From NCBI RefSeq assembly GCF_002775205.1, contig NC_036457.1, positions 8,758,024-8,822,023 of the forward strand: DNA of 64,000 bases, written 5' to 3'. The notes beneath the pieces were generated by a model that ran no database searches, had not been told where the DNA came from, and saw only the letters and a list, made by a program, of their open reading frames with translations. This document shows, in pieces, positions 1-14,600 of the stretch; position 1 is the stretch's first letter, and the number at the start of each line of letters is the position of its first letter. The position numbers were made by a program, and so were the translations under genes. The stretch is from Xiphophorus maculatus. Lineage: Eukaryota > Chordata > Actinopteri > Cyprinodontiformes > Poeciliidae.

Positions 1-1393
1 AGCTGTGATGTTTGATTCTGGAGAGGAAAAAGTTTAAAATGTTTTTAAGTTGCTGGTAGCCCAAATTTAAAACGTCATCCTTGGGACTCGCCCGAGTCAC
101 TAAAACCTACCTGGTTCAATAACAAATGCAAGTTGTAAAATAAGAGAACGAGCGACCGTTAACAGGTGTGCTCTGTGAAACTAGTTGGCTGTAGGCTGCT
201 CAGTCTGGCTAATTCACAGAGGGAAGAAGGGTGAGACACCTGGATGTAGGCCGTTAAAAATCAGGTGAATCGTTTCTCGAAACCAGCTTAAACAGAGTTT
301 ACTTCAGTTCTGGACAGGGTAAATCCCGGCAGATTTAGGAAACTCAATTAACCCGTTAGATGGAGAGCTGGTAGCACATCTCCCCTCTCAGAAGAGGAAG
401 CAGAGAGTGAGAGAGTAGAGACAGGAAGGAGGGGGGGGGTGTTGCGCAACAACAGGGGCTGGAAAGTACAATCCTGTGTTGTCTGTTGTGCCAGTTTATC
501 TGAAGCTAAAGAAAGATAGTACAGTGATAGTAAATGAAAAATGGAAGTCAATCAACAATTTGCTCAGAGAAGCTGATGATAGACATCACAACTCAGAAAA
601 CATACATTTGTTTCATACTAAAACATTTATGTGTCTAAACACAATATTCTAAATAGAAAGCCACATTATCATGCAATTTACCTTCCTCACAGAAATTTAA
701 ATGTTAGAATTCTTTTAGACTTCTGATGTCCTTAAAGCTGTGTTACCATTGGAAATCATGAACAACAAGGAGTATGGTCCATATACAGCCATACTGAATA
801 AACTCAAATCTTACTGAAAAGTTCTTTCATTAACCTAATCCGCTAAGTGAAACACATTATACAGGCTATTTAACACAGACCGATATTTGCAAGCTTTTAT
901 TTCTGTTAATTATGATTTTTCCACCTATAGCTAAAGAAAACACAACATTTGAAATTAAAGTATTGTTGCCTAATGGAAAGTACGGTGCATTTATTACCTG
1001 CTTACAGATTATTTTGAAAAGGTATCATTAATCTGATGAACTATATCTGAATGCATATTTTAATTTATTGAATAGTTTGAACAACACTGTGATGGGACAT
1101 CAATGATTAACATCAAGAAACTTGTTGGACAAGTCTAGCAGATGGCAAAGTAGGTTCTTCCATGAATCACAATTTATACTGCAACCGTTGAAGACTTGTT
1201 GACACAACAATTGATCCATAACTTTACACAGAAGCCAATGAATAAAAACAAGCTATTCATGTCAAGAGAGGCTATTCAGTTTGTGGACACTTAATAACTG
1301 TCTGGCAACACAGAGGACAGATAACCAGAAAAGGAAGCTCATTGAAAATTAGGATTTTTCAGAGAGTACAAAGACTTCATGCTGGATCTATTG

Positions 1394-1441
1394 AGTAAAG
1401 GTTATTCAGTTTGCAACAGTAAAGGTTATTCAATTTGCAGC
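1394..1441. repeat. Two-copy 24-bp tandem repeat
   Basis: Two adjacent 24-bp units at 1394-1417 and 1418-1441 differ at two positions. Both begin agtaaaggttattca, and a third unit starts and fades after a few bases. Confidence 0.85.
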
Positions 1442-2764
1442 AGTAACAGTCTGCTTGTAAAAACATGAAGGATTGGTACACGACAAAAGGGAGCGCTCAG
1501 AGTTGCTTTTGATTGTGCAAGGCTTGCCACCAAACTGTTGCAAGGCCCAAATTTTACAAATGTTCTTATATCTCTGTTGACACACTTTAGACATAATCAC
1601 TTTACTTTAATGACAAACATAAAATCCAGCACTAATGGCAAATTCAATATGAATACTTGTAACTTTCTCCTTAGTCTTAAATGGAGTGTGATTTGTTTCT
1701 ATGGCAAATAATCATTAAAAACTACTGTGTCTTCCATAAATATTTCTGAAAATGTCTGTTTAGTCCATCTACAGATGATTTTAAAAGTGATCCCAAGACA
1801 AACTCTGATTCCTAAAGCACTACTGCCTTAACAAATTTAACCACTAGGTGTCAGTTCAGTTTTACAGTAAAACTTCTCAAGCATATTAGTCTGAAATTTC
1901 CTGTTGCAATGTGTTCGGGAAAAAATAGAAATGCAATAAATTGACTGCATTAATGATCCAAATTGTTGATTTGTGTGTGCACAAATATCCTTATTTATGT
2001 CATTTTTAAGTGTACGTAGGTTTTTCTTTGTGAAATGTTTAACTGATGGGGTCACATTCTGAATATTAAAAGCTTGATTCCCCTAATGAGAAATTATACA
2101 CAAAAGACTTTAAGTACAAAACTAAACATTAAACAAACAAACAAAAAATGATTTGGGAGCTTGTACTTTAAAGCAACTCAGAAAAACATTAACAATGTCA
2201 GCCAACACAAAAAAATCTCCTTAGTACAAACTATATAAAGCAATATACAGCTATATAACCTGCTACATTAATAAGAACATACTGCACAAATACATATTGT
2301 GTTAAATTTTGATAAGTAACTGGTCATGCGTTAAGCTTAAGTTTTAGTTTTAGATTGGAATGTACGTCATTGATTGTCACTTTCAGTGTTCATCCATAAT
2401 TAGATGAGAGCTTGTTTCCTATACATATGAATGAAGGGTATCAGGACACGTTGCTGTAGAAATAATGCCCTGTCTCCCTCTAAGCCAGCACTCATCTGAC
2501 CAGTTTTAGGCAAAGAGGCAGCTAAGGAAAGGTTGTCAACGGATATGGATGCTTCCAGAGCTCATTAAGGAGCTGTCTGCAGCATGCCAGGCTCTGGGAG
2601 ACAGGACCGGAGATAGAAAGCAACATCATAAAGGAATTCCATCCATCATGTTCTTCCGTGACATTAATATCTGTCATACACCTCTGACAATGCAATACTG
2701 CACTCCTGGAGTGAGACGTCGTTCTGTCACAAAGGTGCAACGCAAGCCAAGAGGGATACTTCAA

Positions 2765-2970
2765 TGTGTGTGTATGTGTGTGTGTGTTTTGGGGCGTTCA
2801 TGTGCATGTGTCCCAGCATAGTTTTATTTGAAGGCAAGATGTGGGTGAGAGTTACAGATGTAGTGCGTCTTCCATCTTGTTTCTTTTCGGAAACACAGAC
2901 TGTGATGTTATAGAAGGCATGTGCAGGGGTGTGTGTGTGTGTGTGTGTGTGTGTTGGGGTGTGTGTGTGT
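2765..2970. repeat. (GT)n microsatellites
   Basis: Interrupted TG/GT runs at 2765-2788, 2930-2954 and 2959-2970 on the plus strand, separated by unique sequence. Confidence 0.9.
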
Positions 2971-3734
2971 TTTATTTTACCCCCACAAGAATAGCTTCAG
3001 TAGTAATGTGCACAAAGACAGTGCTTTCAGCAGAAGCCACTCCAGGCTGTTGAACCAAATCCGGAGTTTGGAACATTGCTGTGCTGACGCTTCCAATGAT
3101 ATGATTCATGAGCAATATCAGGGCGAAGCAGCAATATTAGGGTGAAAGTAAAGCACTTAGCACATTGAGGATTTAAATGTCAGTCCTTGCTGTAGGACGT
3201 CCCAACCTCCCCATCCTGTTTCCTTTATGGGCTTTACAAGATGAAGCAGAAATGTCCCCAAAATGACTTTGTCAATTCCTTATTGCCAACATGCTTTGAA
3301 TTAGTGGATGACAGAATCTGCTAATCCACCACAAATTTTATTGCAAGTATTTGGTGTAGTATGTCAAACTCTCTCTTTGTCGTCTAAATGAATTGAATTT
3401 GTCTCATCTTTCCTCATGCTTTCTTTATGTATTTATAAATTGACCTTAATAAGACCTGTAGCTCATAATTTTACTCTAAAACCACATGTTTTAATAATTT
3501 GGTCATTTTGATTTTTTTAGATGCATGTGACATCATTTAAAATATTCCCTAAAAAGATTTGAAATGCATTCAGTAGGTAATGGATCTTGGCAACAATTAG
3601 GCAAATTTTGCAACTGTAATGCTCTTAATAGGCTCTCTGCAGCTTTTCTACAAGCGGTGCCTACTGAAAGGGTCCAATCTGTCTATGTCCAACTCCCTCC
3701 AACTATTCCATCTTGTGAATCTTCATCCATTTTC

Positions 3735-3900
3735 TTCCACTTATCTTGGGTTTTCTTCCACTTATCATGGGGGGTGCAGCCTAAGCAGGGAGACCCACAC
3801 TCTCCCCAGCCACTTGGGCCAGCTCTTCCAGGGGAAAACCAAAGCGTTCCCGGGCCAGATGAGAAATCTAGTCCCTCCAGCGTAAAGCATCCTAAATGCA
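3735..3900 (-). mobile_element. LINE 3'-end relic (end of reverse transcriptase ORF)
   Basis: Read on the minus strand, this piece matches the C-terminal tail of a common teleost LINE ORF. It carries the remains of a WRD..S.LA.ERFG.P.EELAQVAGE pattern followed by a leucine- and proline-rich end. The frame is interrupted, so this is a dead, 5'-truncated copy. Two short near-repeats of 'ttcttccacttatc' mark its plus-strand left edge. The family name (RTE or jockey group) is from memory and not certain. Confidence 0.6.
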
Positions 3901-5162
3901 AAACCACACCTTCCACAAAAGAAAAATATCAGAGGTTCCTGAACAGGGTTTCTCAAACCAGAAACCCTGTTCTTCATGGCTCAAACTTCAGGTACTGTTC
4001 AACAAAAACATGATTGTGGAGGAGAAGCTCAGGTGGATTCTGAACTCACACTGAGAGCAACCTTGAATTTGTACCGTGAATGTGGATTTAGCTCTTGCTT
4101 TGGTGTCGGAACAGTATTGTCGGCACCCTATATCCGTGCTGCTCCCTCCACACAAAGACATCTGGGAGAGAGTCATAGGCTTTTTCTAAGGTCCGCAGAA
4201 CTCAACAACCAAACTCTCTTTAACGCCTCCCCGGCTCCCAGCAACTCTGCAGGGTTATGAGAGAGTTCGTTGTTCAGAGCACTGTAAGCCTGAGCCATCC
4301 TCCTAAATCCCAGGTACAACAGATGGTGAGTGCCTCCTCTCCAAACCCACACATTGAGCTTCACTATGAAAAGATTCCCATACTAATTTTTTTTTTTTTA
4401 CCACAAATTCACTTAAACAGATTTATTCATTTAAGTATATAAAGTGTTTTGTTGTCGACTGTTTTTACTCTGTATTTAATATGGCACAGATTTTTTTTCA
4501 GATTGTGGTTGTAAAATTTATGCACGGGCTGACTGAACACAGACTCATACAATGTAATACTCCCCAGACTGAAATCACCCGATGAATAATGCAGCTGACG
4601 TTACGGGACTATTACAGACTTCTGATGACTTGTGTTAAACATCAAGTCTCCGTTTCAGCCTTTGCTCTGTTCCTCTCTCCCAGTGGATCATAACCGAGCT
4701 CAGCAGTCTTGACCTGAATAATCTGCCAGTAATACAATAAATCAAGCGCACAGAATGTCAGAAGTACTGTGACGAACCACCAAATCCATTTTACCTAGTG
4801 CTCTTGGGCCGAAGAATAAAAACTGTATTAATGTCATCATTATTACAGCATGAAAGCATTAAATTATATGTTTTATTCAACTTATGATTGTTATACATAC
4901 CTGGACGATCATAGGCCTGTTTTTTTTTCTAAAATAATTTCTGCACAGGCAAGATGAAACGCAAATAACACTTGTCAGAATGTCCTAATGTCAATTTATT
5001 ACATTGAAATTCCCAATCTAGTAACAGAACTGAGGAAGGCAACACAGCTTTAAAAGCAAAATAAGGTCATGTCACTTTCTGTACAAATACAGGACAGAAG
5101 CGACCTGGATAAATTAGTATCTTTAACAACGCTTTTGTCAATTGTTATTTTCATTATGATAC

Positions 5163-5175
5163 TGCCCTCTAGTGG
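5163..5175 (-). promoter_or_regulatory. CTCF-type binding motif
   Basis: The minus strand reads CCACTAGAGGGCA, which fits every position of the 13-bp vertebrate CTCF core (CCASYAGRKGGCR). A motif match alone does not show occupancy. It lies in otherwise unremarkable intergenic DNA. Confidence 0.5.
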
Positions 5176-8100
5176 TCGACCGGTTTTTCCTAACATTGCA
5201 GAAGAGGCGCAGCCGTTACTGACTCTGACATGACTGTCCTTGGACCTCTACAGGCAATTTGTCAGCAGGCAGGCGCTGCACAACAGAATACAAAATTTGC
5301 AGCTGACTGAAACAGCAATCGACATGAACAAGCTCAGACACCGTAGGGGCTGTGAATGAGAAATAACACAGAGGCGAACTGAGTAAACATAATCCCCCAC
5401 CACAGTGAATCAGCTCATGGCAGCTCTTTGACAACACCAGTCTGTAGGGTATAAATGAAAACAAAACATGCATAAGTACAGTGCCTGGTTAATATTTTAT
5501 CAGCTCTTTATTGACATGATTCACCACAATGTGATGAAGCAGCACCTCTGTGAACAGTGACCATATGCCTTTCACAGAGTGTGAGGCATGGCTTCTGTTC
5601 TACATGAGCCTTTTACCAGGTTATTAATCACATTTTCAGACACTCAACTGAAGAAAAAAAAAACACCTTCATCCCTCTGGGTGTTGTATTGTTTTGCTAT
5701 TTAGCTGCATGTAAAATTGTGCAGACATAACACTGGCTGTTCAAACCACAGCCGGTGGAAAAGTATAGGTGGCTGGTGTTTTTATAGATGGGACTGGAGA
5801 TAGGTTGTTCTAATTAGGCCACCGGTTATCTCAGTGGACCTCCTGTCACTGCTTATGCTCAGAACCTCTTTTTAATTACTCACTGAGAAAAGAGTATGTC
5901 AGGTGAAAATAGTAAGTAGGTTCCATGTGAGACATGCTGGTGGGTTTCAGCTGTTAGACAACAGATATTTAGACGGCATGATGTATTCTTCAGGCATTCA
6001 ATAAAAGATGCATTCCAAAAAAAAAAAAAAACACATAAAGTGCTGCGCTTTAATGCCATTTTTTGGCTGTTTTACTGCATTTGTTAATATATGACATTCA
6101 AGGTTCAAAACATTTTACAGATTTTATTAAGCTGTATTTGAATGTTTTTTAAGAAGGTTAATTTCTTTTCTCTTTAAGCTGGCAATATTACCTATGTGGC
6201 ACCAGACAAGTTAATCTTAAGGTGTGCATTTTTTTTATTATTGTAGAAGTGATCCATTGAGTCCTTTCTTTAAAGATCTGCTGACATATGGCATGTAAAA
6301 TTGAATAGAGGCATCTCAGCAGGGAGATAAATTGAACAGTGATCACCAGTGGAAGGAGATCCCTTAAGTCAAGAAGGACCTTAAACCAGAGGAAAAAAAA
6401 GGGTCGACTTGTGTGTGATTTGAAGGATCAGAACTCTTCTTCTGGCACTCGGTGTGTTGCTATTTGCCATAATGTAATAGTTGTAAAGCCACTTATTATT
6501 AGAATATATTTCATATTTAGAAAATCTAGGAACAGTTTCAGCTTTTATTTCATTACAAAGGAAAGGACAGATTTTTTTATGTATTCATTTTATTAAGGTT
6601 TACAGTATAAAAAATAGGTGTAGACAGGCTCATTGCTGTCCGTTTCCTATTTGTCGATTTATTTCTTAGTATTAACAATTACATCACTTTTTCTATGAGT
6701 TTAACTAGAAAAAAACACATAGATTGTCTAATTTTATATTTGAATCAATTTGCTGTTTTTTATCATCCTTCAGAAAGGTAAAAGGTTAAACATTCTGGGA
6801 AAACTGGTCTATATTTTGACAATAAAAAAACGATGAAAGGAAAACTATGGTCTAATGCATGCAAATATTGTGCAAATTTGATTTGATTTTTTAGTTGAAG
6901 CTGAACCTGATGTATCTTTTCATTGCACCTTGAAGTGCTTTGATAACTGCTTTTGTCTATCTTCTAAGCATGTTTTTTGAAAAGAACATTGACTAAAGTA
7001 TTTTTCTCAGTTGTCTAGAACAAATATTCTGCCACTGTTTGGAGCATACGCTGGACAACAACACATGCTGGTTTGCAATTTTCATGGTTCATACCTGACA
7101 GGAGCGACGGAGATGATGTTTTTCTTTACAGCTGTAGCACCTCAATATAAACCCAGAGAAAATAAAATAGAAAACTGAATTATGGTTGCAAAAGGCATTT
7201 TCTTTCTACAAAAATCCTACAGCGACAGAAATAACTACCAGAAAGTTTTTATTTTACAATGATACACATAAGTAGATAAAAAAAAAAACTGCATTCTCCT
7301 GCCTGCTGCTGGGTCGCACACCTCCACAGTTACCATAGGAACAGCCATCTCCCTGGAGAAGGGTTCCAGCTCCATCCTGGTGGCCAGTTTGATTGAATGG
7401 TTGTCATGGTTGAAGACGTAGGATGACGTGTAAGAGACCCGCTGTCAGACTTCACACAGAGACACAGTTGAAAGCTATAAAAGGTTCAAGTTAATGACTG
7501 CGTAGTAACAAATTTGTGCATGGACTGCTCTAACAATGGGTTACTGAAGGTATAGAATATTTTTTTATGGCTTGAGAGAAATATTAATGAGCCCTCACAG
7601 TGCTCCTTACAGCTCATCTTATACACTTATATTTTTGGTATTATTTCCTCCAACATTATGCATACACCAATAAAATACCAAATGAAAATGAATGTTAAGA
7701 TATTTTTTTAACCTCAAAGTGCACATGCAACATTCATAAGAATTAATTTTAATAATAATGTGGAATTCTTAAAAATAATAATTCTCCAAGTATGAAAACA
7801 GCTTTGATTTTTAGTTCTACTCCAATACTCTTTTGGCTTCTGGTAACCCAGAGAGTAGGCTTATCAGTAATCCCAACAAATGGGCAAAAGCAAAATGAAT
7901 GTTTCTTATGACCTCGAAATGTATGCAAATGCAAGCAGCTGCATTGAAAATAAGCATTATCGAAATGTTTTTAGCATTAAGTGTTGTGTTTTCACTCCCT
8001 CTATAAAGTTCATCTCCAGTGATAATTAAAACCTTAGCATATATCCATCTTTTAACATCTGATTTGCATAATTATCCCAAGGCCATTATTTCTTGTATGA

Positions 8101-8389
8101 GATGTTACTTGGTTAACAATGTAGAAAAAGAAAAAAAAAAACGAGCAAAGGATTCTTTTTAGAATTTTTAAGTTACTGGTTACAATCACTTACACATCTG
8201 GCTAGATACGGCCTTATGCACATTCATTATCCTGCTTCAAATTCAATTAGATGATTGCAAACAATGCAAAGGACATTGAGTAAAAGCAGTAAACTTCACC
8301 CTTCAACTCAATTTTTCAAAGTACTGGGTGTAAAATGGTATAGGAATTGGAAATCTAAGCATTTGTCAGTCGATTAAATATTATTACTG

Positions 8390-8620
8390 CATCTGTTCAC
8401 AATGTTTCAGGAAAATATAAGGGAACTCTCTAATTGCAAAAGAAAATAGTCCAAAAAGGCGGCTATTTGTGCTCCTCTCTCTGATATACCATTGTAGAGA
8501 GGGGCTGGGAGCCGCATTAGTGTCTGCCAATTGCATGAGTAGTTTGCTTAATGTTTATGTCTCCCTTAACGATCAGTTTCATTAGAAGTGTGGAGCTTTG
8601 GAAGGTAATAAATGTTTTTA
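8390..8620. promoter_or_regulatory. Candidate conserved non-coding element
   Basis: The composition is unlike the surrounding AT-rich filler. It holds closely packed homeodomain/POU/SRF-like words (CTAATTGCAAA, CTATTTGTG, CAATTGCATGAG, TTGCTTAATGTTTATG) with no low-complexity runs and no coding frame. This is an impression from composition only and conservation was not tested. Confidence 0.25.
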
Positions 8621-11600
8621 AAGGCGTGCGGTAGTTAAACAATCTGTCAGAGACTGAGGGGAAAACAAAGGTTAGCGTTTTGTTTTTGCACATATAGCTA
8701 TGTGTTGCAGGTTCTGATATGTGCCCAGCTGTTCCCTGTCTTTTTAAGCATCCGTGAAAGCAAGCTAGGTTGCTCTTTGAGTGACAGTTTGCAGATTAAT
8801 TACTTAGTGCTTTATTTATTGATTGCTCACACTTGCATATAATTTCAAAAGCAACATTTGCATCGCTTTCTAATAAAGGATGTCAACGTGACAAGACACT
8901 GCAGTTCGTTTAGTGAAATCTGTGTTCCTGAAGCCTTGTTGGTGTAACTATTCTTCATCTGTTATGAAAATCGGATGCTTTATATGTTTTGCACTGTTTT
9001 CTGTTTTCATTTACATTTAGTTTTATTCAGAGATACACCAGTACATTTACGTTTTTGGCCAAATTTTGATCCCTAATTTTTGTAAATCTTAGATATGCTG
9101 AGATTGGTTTTATATTTTTAAGACAAAGACAAAACAATTTAGAGCTGACATTTTAGAATCTTATCATGGTCATAGCTTATCGTAGCATGATTAACATGGG
9201 CAGAATTAGTAGCCATAATGCTTATTTCAGTACTATCTTTGAGCACTGAAATTTGCAAGAGTCTAACAACCATCACAAACAGGTTTAAGGCTCAAGGGGA
9301 TAAAAGAGAAGAGATGTTTTGTTGCATTATGTTCAGTCTTCTGACTACAATTTAATTGTTGAAACTTACCTCTCTAAGGAGGTTACACAATGAAAAAACA
9401 TGCCTCTCTACAGATTACTGTTTTTAAATGGCTTCTTACAGCTTCCTGTTTCCTCTAATTTCCTTTTTAAACACCTCACTGATAATGAAAGTAGCTTACT
9501 TTGAGTCTCACAACAACCTGCACACTCAACAGTGTTATGGTTGGCTCAAGTTCATTGTATCTATTTATGGGCGTTCACTAATCAGAGAAGGATTGGATTT
9601 AGATTTGCCTGACTGGCCGATCGATGCCCAGGGGCAAGTCCTGGGTGCATCTCTGGCTTTGTGATGTTAAAATGTAATTGAAATGTTTCTTGCATGGCAA
9701 ACCACGTTAGTGCACTAAACGAACATAATGCAGCAAAAACATGAACATTTAAACTGTCAAGTTACTCATCAAATCTGTGTGGAAAAAATGAATGGCCATT
9801 TTCCTTTAATTAGTTGGCTTCAAGTAGTTTGTGCAGTCAAATCCATCTAAGGCTGTTTTTCAATTAATAGCGTACCCACTGACACAAAATGATGGTCATC
9901 CTTCACATCTTTCATGTGGAGCTTTCTTAGAAGCCTGTCAGAATAGTAGTTTCATGAACTTTATCCATTTCTCTTTATCAAGTGTATATTACTATTTGAG
10001 TGAATTAGTTTTACGTTTACTCCCAGCTGAGACATCTTTAAAACTAAAGGTTAAGTCTCAAAAAGAGGTGAGATATAGTGCTTGGTCCTTTTGACTTCTA
10101 AACAAAACAGTATTTTCACAATGTGGTTCCTGAGTGGCAAAGGTCAAGTAAATCTCTTCAACAATAGAAAAGTGGCTGCGACTGAGAGGTGGTGCTGCCT
10201 AAAATCAAAGACATTATGACTGAAACAGGAATACACTGGGGTCTACTAGTCTTTGGCACAGCTAACTTTGATGTATAAATTTTATGAACCCACTGATATG
10301 TGAGGGCAGTGAATGGCGAGAGATGAACAAACTCTTTGTCTTTTGTGGCTTACAATTGGCAGAAAATTGATTTAAGCTCTGACAATTTAAAAAAAAGAAG
10401 AAACTCCAGTCATTTTATCAAATCACTCAAGCCTTTTACAAAATGGCTTCAGAATTGCTAGAAGCAGCGAAATGCTTTTAAAAACACCATCCATAGAAAA
10501 TAAAACACTAACACATCAATACAAAACACTGGATCATCAGTCCACACTAATTAAAGGGCTCGACAGTTCTTGCCAAAACCCGACTCCTGCAGTCATCCAT
10601 CACAGCTTTGATGTGGAGCTTTCTTACAGGTTGCCTGACAGAGATGTTGATGCAGGATCTGAAACTGTCACTATTCATCACTCCATTTCTCCATCTTAAT
10701 CCCAATGGTAACCTTTAGGCACATCAGTTGCCTTGCTGAGATATCCTGTTAAAACTAATGCTAAACACAGTGAAGATAAGCAGCTTTGAATCCACATTAA
10801 CTTACTGCTAATAACTGTCAGAGCAGTGCACCAGTTTAAGGATTTGTAGCTTCTGTGTCAATGCATCTGTAAACTGTAAATGTGAGGTGAGAAATTTATA
10901 ACAGATCTGCTGCCATGTGCTAATGAAGCATACAAGTTAGGAAAACAAGACAGAATATTTAGCTTGATAGTCAGCAGGTTCACCTGCTTGTTTGAAATAC
11001 AGTTTTTAACGGTTGGTTAAAGAAATGAACTAGTATCAACTCTGGATTCAAATATGTGACCTACACTACTGAGTTTGTGGGCAACTGAACTACTTTTTAC
11101 CTTAAAGCAGTTCAGATGGTCAATGCAAAACATACACATACAAAAATATGATGTGTATACGCTTTTTAGTTTTCATCCTACTTTATTTTACGGCATACAT
11201 GAGGATGAGGTTTTGCGTCCAAAAGGATCTAAAAATGTTGTCAGACATAAAGACTAAAAAGTATTGCTTCCGAAACGATGATGACCAAAAGTGATGACCC
11301 ATAGCTTAAAGTTTAATGAATTAATCTAATTAGATAATTTGTTTTTGCAGTATTTGATTCTATGTGCTATTTTTGATTTTTGGACATTTTAACTTTTCTA
11401 TTTTTGTAGGGACCTTTTTTCATTTTTATTTCCTTCATCGTTACTTTCATGTAATCATTTCCACAGACTACAAATTCTAAAAACAAATGGTAGTTTATCC
11501 ACTAAAATGACAAGAAATTTACATCAAGAGTAAGTGATCCAAAGTGAAAGATGTTTTATGCCTGTCATTTGATTTACATATCACTTTTCACAACATCACA

Positions 11601-14600
11601 AACGCTTTGCGCTACTAAGAGAAACAAAGCAGAATTGTTGGACACGTGTTTTGGATGCAATGTTTTCAAGAAATGCTGCAAATCTTCTAGCTGAGACATT
11701 TATCTACAAAATTACAATGTGCTAAAGATGGAATTTTGCAAATGTCCCTTTTAAAATCCTGAAAATTCTTTCTATTTTTCTTGCTTAAAGCATCAAAACA
11801 GGCGTGTTTTGAAAAGAGCAAAACAAGCATGATCAGATGGACCAGAGTGGCCAGTCACACCTGTCCTCCATGTTTCAAAAGAATGCTACCACATGGGGAG
11901 TCCAGTTCCAGAATATGATAAGTAGGTAGGAGACGTCTTGGAAACTTACAACACAAAGAGAAAGAAGACTTCATGAACACGGTGAGAACTGACGAGCTAA
12001 AGCAGGGTATGTTATCTCATGTCCATGTTACTAGGTAACTGTCTCACAACCTCAAATAAAACTAACATTCTGTTTACGATGCATTGAGCTATGATAGCAA
12101 AAATGAAACAAGGAGCGGGTAGTTGTGCAGTAGTTGGCTGGCAATAAGAAGGTTTGGAGTTCAATTCCAAATGTTTCCCACTGCTGCACGTCAAAGTTGG
12201 ATAGACTCTGAACCCCCCTGTTGACTTCAGATGTTTGAATTGATTTGGGAATGTTTGTGGGGTGATGTAGAGGCACTTTGGATGAGAAGAAAGGCTAGAA
12301 AAGTGCTACATGGATGCAGCCTATTTACTTTTCCATTTTACAAATGACAAGGTCCTTGAATCAGGGACAGAAGGAGAGAGGACGACAGGGACAAAGGCAG
12401 AAAAAAAAGGAGACTTTAGATAAAATCACAAGAGAAAACATTTTTCTTGCCAACCTTTCAGCTTCACTTGCTACTTCAACTGTTCATTCAAAAGGAATAT
12501 CAATGACTTAGTTGGAGTTAGTAGACACAATTCCACAGTTTATGTTGTATGCTTTGGTCACAAGAACCAATTAAGGTCCTATAGGATAGTGCTGAAAAGA
12601 AATCATCAACTGATGAAATGCAGAAAAAAGCATTGGGGAAATTGTAACAGAAGCCTTTTTAAAGACATCCATGATAACTAAAGTTTGATAAGTGAGGATA
12701 TTGAGCCCATATAGAAATAAGGCCTTAGTCTACAGAAAAACATGCTGGACGTTATACAATATAATATAGCAAAAGACTGATGGAACTTGAACATTTGTTC
12801 ACCGTTGATAACAACTACATTTATGCCTTATCTCATCTAAATGGAAAAGGACACCCACATGAAAAATCACAAAAGCGGTTGAAGAGGAAAAGTGGGAGTA
12901 CTTGGTAAGCATGAAGTGCTAACCTTGATCCCATTCAAAGCCATTTGGAGTAAGATAAAACACGGCAGTGAAAAACAGACACCTATATACGTATGTTTAG
13001 GAGCTTGATCCCTTTTCAGTGATAGACCTGAATTGACTAAAATCAGGCATGTGGAATAGTTTTACAGAAAAAAAACCAATGAAATGTTGTGAAACTGGTT
13101 TATTCATGATTGTTTCTGTCATATTCATGAAACCAAATGCACTGAAAATCCAAAATTGTTCTCCTAATACTTTGCGATCTCCATCTCCTCACCCTCCTCC
13201 TTTTTCGGACACATTTTTCCATTTTGTTTAGTGACCTTAAAGAATCCACTTTTGTGTCCACCCAGTTATACTGCTCTGAGCGGTTACATGCTAAGCCTGC
13301 TTTTTTGACCCCCTTTAACTGGTCATTTTCTAATCAGCCATCTACATACCTTCTTTAGTTTGTTGCAGTCCTGCATTACTAGGCTCACCTGCTTCAGTGT
13401 CTGAGCTCTTAACTAAACATAACTCTCTCTGGATAACCAATTATGTTTAAATCACAGAATAGTGCACAGATAGCCAATCACCACAGATTTTCTTTTACGC
13501 TTGCTCTAGTGTCTCTTAGGCCCAACAGACCATCTGCCACATCTGATGAGTAAATAAAATTAGATCACAAAATGATAGTAGCTGAACAGTAGATTTTTTG
13601 ATAAATGAAGAAAAATTGCAGTCCAAAACACTGCTGATTAGGCAAGCTTCTCTTTAAACAAGCACAATGTTTCTCTTTAAAAAAGAAACATTAATTGTAA
13701 AAGATATTACAGGTGTTGTCTTTTGCTTTAACAGAACTGAATGTACACTAGCATATATTTTTCACAGAATTGCATACATTAAATCAATACTATACTAGAT
13801 TTACACTTGGCAAAGCTTGTTTTGCTGAACAACTTGACGATTACATAATCAAAATGTTGTGTTTTTAAATAAATACAAATAATCAGTGGAACATCTCAAT
13901 GTTCTTCCTGAAAATGTGTGTCCGCATTGACAGGCCGCTTAAATTTTCTTTTGTGTAAATTGGGTTAATGGTCAAGAGAAAAGCCTGTTTCAGAGGACAA
14001 TGGACAAAACTGTGTTTTCCATGGAGACATAAAGGGAAAAAAAGGAGTCTAGAGATGTGTGCTGGTGGAGGGATCTAGAGAGGTGTGTGCGAGTTGCAGT
14101 TGGATGATAAATGAGTGTACACCTCACTGTCATTTGTACTTTGGCATCCAGTCCGAAGCACAATTTGGTGTAAAATATTGCTGTGGCACCTTCGAATGAC
14201 AAACTTTAATGCTGATGTATGAATAGACAGAAGCCATCTAGAGCTGTTATTGAACAGTGGGAGGTATGTATTCTTCTCAAAGGGCAATTAATTAGCATAC
14301 ACAAAACCTGTGCAGAGGGTGGACATTGGAAAAGGGCAAACTTCTGTGTTGTGACATGTAACAGCATAACACAGTCTAGTCAGTGATCAGTGGTGGTACA
14401 ACAGAAGAAAAAACGAAACAAACGATGAACTCTATGAGGTCAATTTAAATTTGGATCTCAGAAAGAATATATGTTTTCCGCTTATGATTTTGAAGTTTAT
14501 TGGTTTCAGACACAAATTACGCAATATTTTCTTACTGAATGGTTTTTTATTATTATTTTAAAAAGGAATTATAAATATTTTTCAGAGTTTTTTTTTGTCT

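Larger units (their letters stand above)
1..3730. other. Intergenic DNA, no gene seen
   Basis: AT-rich sequence with no convincing exon on either strand. Short frames here have no recognisable domain and no flanking splice pattern. It contains a 24-bp tandem duplication (1394-1441) and two GT microsatellites (about 2765-2788 and 2930-2970). A protein-coding exon of an unknown family could be missed. Confidence 0.6.

Noticed and set aside
12700..13000. A possible transposase end
   Set aside because: Only a vague resemblance to a P-I-x-x-x-W-type motif near 12930-12970; too little to assign.
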